Assembly (NCBI GenBank): GCA_009617715.1 | Contig: VTFK01000224.1 | Coordinates: 626,501-690,500, forward strand | Source: Plectrocnemia conspersa | Taxonomy: Eukaryota; Arthropoda; Insecta; Trichoptera; Polycentropodidae | DNA length: 64,000 bases | Direction: 5' to 3' | Shown here: in pieces, positions 52,275 through 64,000 of the stretch | How positions within the stretch are numbered: the first letter of the stretch is position 1 | Layout of the letters: every line of letters begins with the position of its first letter | Notes under the pieces: generated by a model | Databases searched by the model: none | What the model was told of the DNA's origin: nothing | What the model saw: only the letters and a program-made list of their open reading frames with translations | Position numbers and translations under genes: made by a program

Positions 52275-54561
52275 TTTGACAACACTACTAATAATGTTGC
52301 AAGTGATAAAAAACGACTCTAGTAACCAGTGTCTAAAAATTAAAATGACACTTTCTCTAATATAATAAAACCAACGGTTTAAATATTTAAATATAGTTAT
52401 AATTAAGAAAATATAAATATTATTTTGCGTAATACAAAAAAATTTGTGATATTTTATGAAAAAAAAATATTATATTGAAATTTCTGGAACAAACTCTTTT
52501 ATTGAGGAATTTACTTTTATTGCATATTTAAATTATATCTTAGTGGCAATTTAAATGTGTTTTTCAGATTACAGCAATCATAACCTATTTTTTGTTGAAA
52601 CAGACTAGGGAAGAGGTTTTTAACGCTCTTGGTGAATTTTCGTTTGGGTGCTCTATTTACAATTTTTATAAATTATTATGAATTTATAACTACGAAGCGT
52701 GAAAAACAGTTAAAACACATTTTATTATAAATAGGAACAAATAAATACATGTAAGGATGTGGGACATTCGCGATGTCCCTTAAATATATATGTAAAGGGA
52801 TCATTTTCACATTTAAAATTTTGTGTATATTTTTGTAAATCAGCAGAAACTGTCCTTACATATAAATTAACTAACTCAATAGTCGTGTAACTTTCATCAG
52901 ACTATCTACATACGTTTTATTTTCTGATATGTCTACAAAAAATGGATTTGGAATTACACATTTTGCAGTATTCTGTTTCATAACTGCACTAATTGAGCAA
53001 ATGATCAAATGGTCGGGTATAGTAAATTATAACATGTTTTAGTAACACCATGGTCTATTAAACGAACCAGACAAATACACTAATTTTATTCAAGGATATG
53101 TATATGTAAGTTTAAAATAATTGCTTTAAAACATTGTTGAGAATTATTATTATTTTTGAAGAATATAATGGTGATTTAATCAATCTTCAAATATAAATAG
53201 CAGCAGTCTCTACATTAGCATTGAATTTCAATTTCATTGGAAGATCCGCTCAATATTCAGAATTCTTAAATTTTAGATTTCACGAGTATAAATAACCGCA
53301 GAGCCGGCCCAAAAATGCTCCGCACCTCGGTTTTTAAAAGAAATATATGTCATTTGAGAATTTTTTGTTTGAAGAGGAAGAAAATTTTTTGTGCGAGCTC
53401 AAAAAAAAGGTCATCACGAAAATTTTTGTTTGAAATCGAGCTGGTAGTTTTGTTTTAGAATAACAAGTTACTATGGGAGTTGAAAAATAAGGTCATTTCG
53501 AAAATTTTGTTCATATACCATCTCCGAATTTTTTTTGAGGAGATATCGATACCGTGTTATGTATACTCAATGGCGCCATACAGCACGATTCATATACAGA
53601 ATAATATATATAGGCATCCTTTCCTATAACCGTGTTAGGAGCCGATACACCATATTTGGAGCTGCGCTGGCAGTAACGAGACTGAGCAAAGTAATGAAAA
53701 TAATGATGTAAACCAGCTAACTCCACGTTTAGGAAAGAATTACTTAAAAATGGCACTTTTTCTTACCATTCTAATACATTCGCTATGAAAATTTTGTCTT
53801 TGTTTGCTATTATTTAGCCAAAACTTACAACTCCAGAAATTGATCTCACTGCTAAAACAGCAAAAGTGGTTCGCTTTAAGTTCACATTTTGATTTAGAAG
53901 TTGATTCTGAAGATGTGATAATCTCATAACAAAGAACTCGCCCACACTCAGTCAAAAAGATAACTGAAGGCCGCACTGTGTTCTAGAAAAAATTGATTCA
54001 ATGAAAATTAGCAACTGACAGAGCATTAATAATAAGTCACCAAAAAAATGTATTTATCTTGCCAATTTATAAAAATAATTCTGAAACAAACTATTGTGTT
54101 AGTTTAATTTTACCCAAGTGTATTTTTGTAACAAAAATGTTACAATAGCCCACAATTTCCATTTCTATCGTATGAACTGAATGTAAGAAACTAATTAGAT
54201 CAAGTTTCATTGCTCCGGATTATTTGCAAGAAAATATTTTTTATTGATAATGACCTTAATTTCTTGTTTATGTATATTTTCCCATGGTAACGCAATTTAT
54301 TATTTATATGAAACATGCGCCATTTCCAATATCAAAGTGAACTATCATTATAATCAAATATTCAGAAGACAGCTTTAATTTTTCCAACTATTCTGGGTTC
54401 ATACGATTTAATTTCTCTTCATAGTTTTTGACTCGATTATTTTTATTGTAATTATAAAATTCATGTAACTATATACAGCAGTAAAAAAACAGTAATAAAG
54501 TAATGTTATATTTTATTATATAATTATAGTTTATTACAAAATTAAAAATAAAAAATAAAAA
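52275..54561. other. NECAP upstream / Rpt6 downstream intergenic region
   Basis: 2.3 kb of AT-rich DNA. A repeated motif, AATTTTTTTTGAGGAGA, at about 53526 also occurs near 18187. Minus-strand AATAAA signals for Rpt6 (TTTATT at 54530-54535 and 54512-54517) lie just past its stop. No gene recognised; minus-strand open stretches at 53511-53976 show no family match. Confidence 0.45.
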
Positions 54562-60242
<5,681 letters not shown>

Positions 60243-63099
60243 GTTTGGCCCGCGATGAAACGTCGGGCATGTACCAAAAATTTAACGCTAAGCACTATTT
60301 TATTATTTTATTGGGGTACAAAAACAACCTTCTCAAATTATAATAAAAATAAACTAATTTACATAATATACTGTTATTTTCTTTGAAAAATGTTGACAAT
60401 CGATTTGTCCGCAAAGATTCAGATTTTTTACTCGGAAGAAGAACGAAAATATCATTTCAACTTTATTGATTTTTTACTAGACATCTAAATAGTTGTTTAT
60501 ATGATCTTTTGCCTACAAATGTTTGTGTAATATCTGACTTGTCGTTGTTTATATTGCATTAACATTTCCCTAAATTTTCTATTTGGGTTAAATAGCGGAC
60601 TGATTATTTCCCACACTCCCCTGTCAAAGGAAATCTTTTCATAAAAAATATCAGGAACAGTTTCATAACAGAAAAATACTTAACATAAGCATATTACACA
60701 AAATGTATCAAACCTTTTGATTTTTATTTTCCTAAGTAGCAGTTACAGGCCTTTTACTGGGCCTGTAACTGCTACTGAAAGAAATGGTTTGTTTGGGTTT
60801 ACTCCCCCTACTATTAGCTCTAAAGCACGAGATACGGACATACGTTCGATATACTTATCATTACTCCGATTGATTGGTAAATATAAAAAAATACTATTGA
60901 TTTTAATTTCTATAAATTTGTTCAAAATATAAGCAAGAGTAATGATATAAATATCGTACCGCGTGCTTCAGAGCTAATAGGTCTATAAATCCAAACTTGC
61001 CATCTATTTCTTAATTATGAATAATAATGAACTGGTTAGCTTTCGAACTGACTGTGCTAACGCAAATATAGTATATATGATATTGAATGATAATTTTGAT
61101 ATCACAATCACTGTAAATTAATTTATTTATTAAAATTAAATTAAGAGCATCGTGACCTAGGAGGTTACCCCAATGCGTTACGATGGTCTGAAACAATGCA
61201 TCGTATTATTGAAATACATAAAATATAATACATAGAACGAAGCAAACAAAAAATATTAAAATTATATGATAAAACCGGACCAGCTCCTCGCAGCTGTCAT
61301 GAAACATACCAATGTGCAATTCCTGCATATTAAGGAGCCGGATGGCGACAGCCATAGACGAGTCGGCATGTGAAGCCTCAAAGGTAATCAAAAGTGGACG
61401 CGATCGTGATTCTCGAAGACGTTGTGGTCATACATACAACTTTTTGCGAGAATTCAACGAATCGTATCCCAAAAACTTGAGAACCTTTTCAAGTAACCTT
61501 TTAAGGTATCTTGAGAACCTTTACAACTAAAAGGGAGTATTTGGTTATTCGGAGATTCCAAATTATAAATCTCGATCCAAAAATGCTACGAACTAAGGTG
61601 TCATAGAGGACGCGAATAACTGACGGATCGTTAAAGGGAAAAATGTTTCTCATTGCAAAATTGAGCGTTTTTGAAGATTCAGACGGACGTCGTGTATGTG
61701 TAGAGATAACTTCTACTTGCTCTCAAAAGTAGAAGTTTCTCAGCCAAAATGTTTCCATCGAGATCGTAGAAATAAGCTGAAAATGATCAAAAAAAAATGA
61801 CATAGTATGCCACTTTCCGACACTAAAAGGCCATACGGTTAACGGAAGCTTATCTTCGTTGATAATATAAATCACTCTGTAGATAGATGGAGTCCGCAAC
61901 AGATCGAAGGCATTTATACAATATTAAATCATCTGCGTACAGAAGAAAACCTGAGTTTGTAACTTCAGTATTTATGTCATTAATAAATAACATAAAGAGC
62001 AGAGGGCCCAGGTTGGACCCTTATAATAATTATCTAATTACAAAAAGTGATAAAATAAAATATTTAGATATACTTTTAAATAAAAATTTAGAAATACTTT
62101 TAAATAAAAATTTTATACTGGTTTCAAAATACATTATCGTATAAAACTAGATTAAACATTCATTATGCACATATTCATAGCCGTCTAACATCTACATATG
62201 TCTTACGTTTGAGGATTTACAATTAAATTTAAATCACTTAAGGTAATTCAAAATAGTGCTACAAAAAAATTGTTAATTTGATTTTCAATGCTCAAATGAA
62301 AGACATACGTATATAATACGTGAAAAGTAAAATTTGCGAATAATTATTCTACAATAATATGAATTAATAATGAGAAAATTGATTATAAATATTAAATTTA
62401 GAAAACAACTAAATAATTATAAGCAAAATAAAAATACATCCCTTAAGTATTTTCTGTGAAGTTTGGCAAAAAATCTTTAAAGTACATTCACTCACCAAAA
62501 TCAAGTAAGAATAATTTCAAAGAAGATGAATTATGCAACTTCAATCAATAGTTTTCCTATACCGTGCTTCTTATTTGTTCCTTTAAAATTGAACAATAAA
62601 TACTATAAGTGTACTTATTATATTTTTCTAAATGTATACGTATTATATTTATAATTTTATTGTATAAAATTGTAACCGTAGAACTAGTTCTTGCTTACTC
62701 GTGCGGAATTGCTTAAATAAAATAAAAAATAACTTCTGAAAAAAATATTCTTTAACTCGATTCTCTGGAGGAGTTACGAGTTAGCGACAGATTTTAAAAC
62801 CAAATATGATTTCGCGACACACAATTGTTGAAAACAAAAATACACAGTGCATAATGGTCATCACTAATTTCGGTGTTTTAATTTTAGTATAAATTTTATA
62901 ATTTTATTATTTATTTTTGTGAATTTGTAAGACGTAATTTGAGTATTTTTCTATTGCGCTTATTTCGCTCGAAGGTAGATGGCGCGTCATCTTCGTCGCT
63001 AATAAATATGTTTCGCAAAGAGCTAATATAAATTTGTAAATTTGCTGAAACGTTCGAATGGTATTTCATTCGAATTTGATATGAAAAAGACAGTGAAGA
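60243..63099. other. Rpt6 / calcineurin A divergent intergenic region
   Basis: 2.9 kb, mostly AT-rich, with no recognised gene. It contains a perfect 17 bp hairpin at 60735-60776 (listed separately) and the Rpt6 promoter region near 60243-60420. Confidence 0.45.
60735..60776. repeat. Perfect 17 bp stem, 8 nt loop hairpin
   Basis: AGTAGCAGTTACAGGCC at 60735-60751 and GGCCTGTAACTGCTACT at 60760-60776 are exact inverted copies around TTTTACTG. There is no adjacent coding region to which it would act as a terminator. Confidence 0.9.
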
Positions 63100-63363
63100 G
63101 TGTTATTGCTTATTTTTATCCGACGGGTTGATCGGTCGGGTAACAAGATCGTATTCCCGATTTGGGCGGGGGCGGAAAGCCGGGAGCTAGCGCGCGCCGT
63201 ATCGACCTGCGCCGGGGACGGTGTCGGCTGTCGGTCGGTGGTTCGGCGGTTCGGCGGTTCGCTGGTTCGGTCGCTCCGTCGTCGTCGCGTCGGTGGGGCT
63301 GCGAGGCGGCGAGGCTAGGCGGCGAGGCGTCCAGCGGAGTCGGAGGCGGAGGCGTCAGCAGGC
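63100..63363 (+). promoter_or_regulatory. GC-rich promoter / 5' UTR of calcineurin A
   Basis: Base composition switches abruptly from AT-rich to GC-rich at about 63150. Includes a GC-box-like GGGCGGGGGCGG at about 63164, short TTCGGCGGTTCGGCGGTTCG repeats and GGCGGCGAGG repeats up to the start codon. No TATA box seen. Confidence 0.5.
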
Positions 63364-64000
63364 ATGGCGGGCGAGGAGGGCCAGGGCCAGAGCCCGCGGG
63401 CCTCGACCACGCAGCGCATGATCCAGGGCGTGGCGTTCCCGCCGTCGCGCAAGCTGACGGCCGACGAGGTGTTCGACGCGGCCACCGGCAAGCCCAAGCC
63501 CGAGGCGCTCAAGCAGCACTTCACGCTAGAGGGGCGCATCGAGGAGGCGGCTGCGCTGCGCATCATCAAGGACGGCGCCGCCCTGCTGCGCTCCGAGAAG
63601 ACGATGATCGACATCGAAGCGCCGGTGACCGTGTGCGGCGACGTGCACGGCCAGTTCTACGACCTGATGAAGCTGTTCGAGGTGGGCGGCTCCCCGGCCA
63701 CCACCAAGTACCTCTTCCTGGGCGACTACGTCGACCGGGGCTACTTCTCGATCGAGTGCGTGCTGTACCTGTGGGCGCTCAAGCTGTGCCACTCCACCAC
63801 GCTGTTCCTGCTGCGCGGCAACCACGAGTGTCGCCATCTCACCGAGTATTTCACCTTCAAGCAGGAGTGCAAGATCAAGTACTCGGAGCGCGTGTACGAC
63901 GCCTGCATGGAGGCGTTCGACTGCCTGCCGCTGGCCGCGCTCATGAACCAGCAGTTCCTCTGCGTGCACGGCGGTCTCTCGCCCGAGATACACAACCTGG
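63364..64000 (+). CDS. CanA: Calcineurin A, Ser/Thr phosphatase 2B catalytic subunit (5' part)
   Basis: Ca2+/calmodulin-activated protein phosphatase; the visible 212 residues run off the window. The start [20 protein letters not shown] is followed by [20 protein letters not shown], then the phosphatase core with the metal-binding signatures GDVHG (92-96), GDYVDRG (120-126) and GNHE (152-155). [20 protein letters not shown] and [14 protein letters not shown] are typical of PP2B and not of PP1 or PP2A. No intron interrupts the 637 nt seen, and nearly every third codon position is G or C, unlike the other genes here. It could be a GC-rich first exon or an intronless copy; the window cannot decide. 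The antisense strand is also open (63526-63993) as a by-product of the GC-rich codons. Confidence 0.92.
   Translation, partial: MAGEEGQGQSPRASTTQRMIQGVAFPPSRKLTADEVFDAATGKPKPEALKQHFTLEGRIEEAAALRIIKDGAALLRSEKTMIDIEAPVTVCGDVHGQFYDLMKLFEVGGSPATTKYLFLGDYVDRGYFSIECVLYLWALKLCHSTTLFLLRGNHECRHLTEYFTFKQECKIKYSERVYDACMEAFDCLPLAALMNQQFLCVHGGLSPEIHNL

Noticed and set aside
63526..63993. 155-codon minus-strand open frame over calcineurin A
   Set aside because: Complement of a highly GC-rich phosphatase coding region; its His/Val/Glu/Leu-rich translation has no domain.

Overview
The window is nuclear DNA from an arthropod, most likely an insect. The genes have spliceosomal introns with GT/AG borders, and their proteins match the insect forms of conserved eukaryotic families. 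The intergenic and intronic DNA is AT-rich and full of degraded animal DNA transposons (piggyBac, Tigger/pogo, hAT, Tc1), MITEs, LTR elements and a tRNA-derived SINE. I cannot name the order or species. No bacterial operon, CRISPR array or viral gene was seen.

Ten conserved single-copy-type genes can be modelled exon by exon from the sequence: GCN1 3' end (+, 2-2511), Prp19/PRPF19 (-, 3042-8861), a SELENOM-like Cys homologue (+, 10877-11439), RNF185/RNF5-type E3 ligase (-, 13855-16691), PCMTD1-like protein (+, 28490-31712), BAP60/SMARCD (-, 35984-38490), CIR1 (+, 42917-46482), NECAP (-, 48328-52274), proteasome ATPase Rpt6/PSMC5 (-, 54562-60242) and the 5' part of calcineurin A (+, 63364-64000, running off the edge). 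Orientation alternates along most of the window. The genes do not form one pathway; they cover translation stress, splicing, ER redox and ERAD, chromatin, Notch corepression, endocytosis, proteolysis and Ca2+ signalling.

The space between genes and several large introns is a transposon graveyard. Prp19 intron 3 carries a dead piggyBac next to a Tigger with clear terminal inverted repeats (TIRs). The 11.8 kb gap between RNF185 and PCMTD1 holds hAT, Tigger and Tc1 fossils, solo LTRs and a fold-back element. The gap upstream of BAP60 holds a small LTR retrotransposon with near-identical 223 bp LTRs, one of them split by a 566 bp Harbinger-like MITE. CIR1 intron 4 has a TTAA-flanked MITE inside a SINE. 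Rpt6 intron 2 has an 8-bp-TSD hAT-type MITE inside a 1.3-1.6 kb repeat family that has a large internal palindrome and shows no coding capacity.

Points most worth checking: an apparent one-base deletion in the last exon of Rpt6, the palindromic repeat family, the nested LTR/MITE insertions that give a relative insertion order, the 19 nt first coding exon of Prp19, the long Ser/Asp/Asn-rich insert in the PCMTD1-like protein, and the GC-rich, intron-free start of calcineurin A beside very AT-rich DNA.
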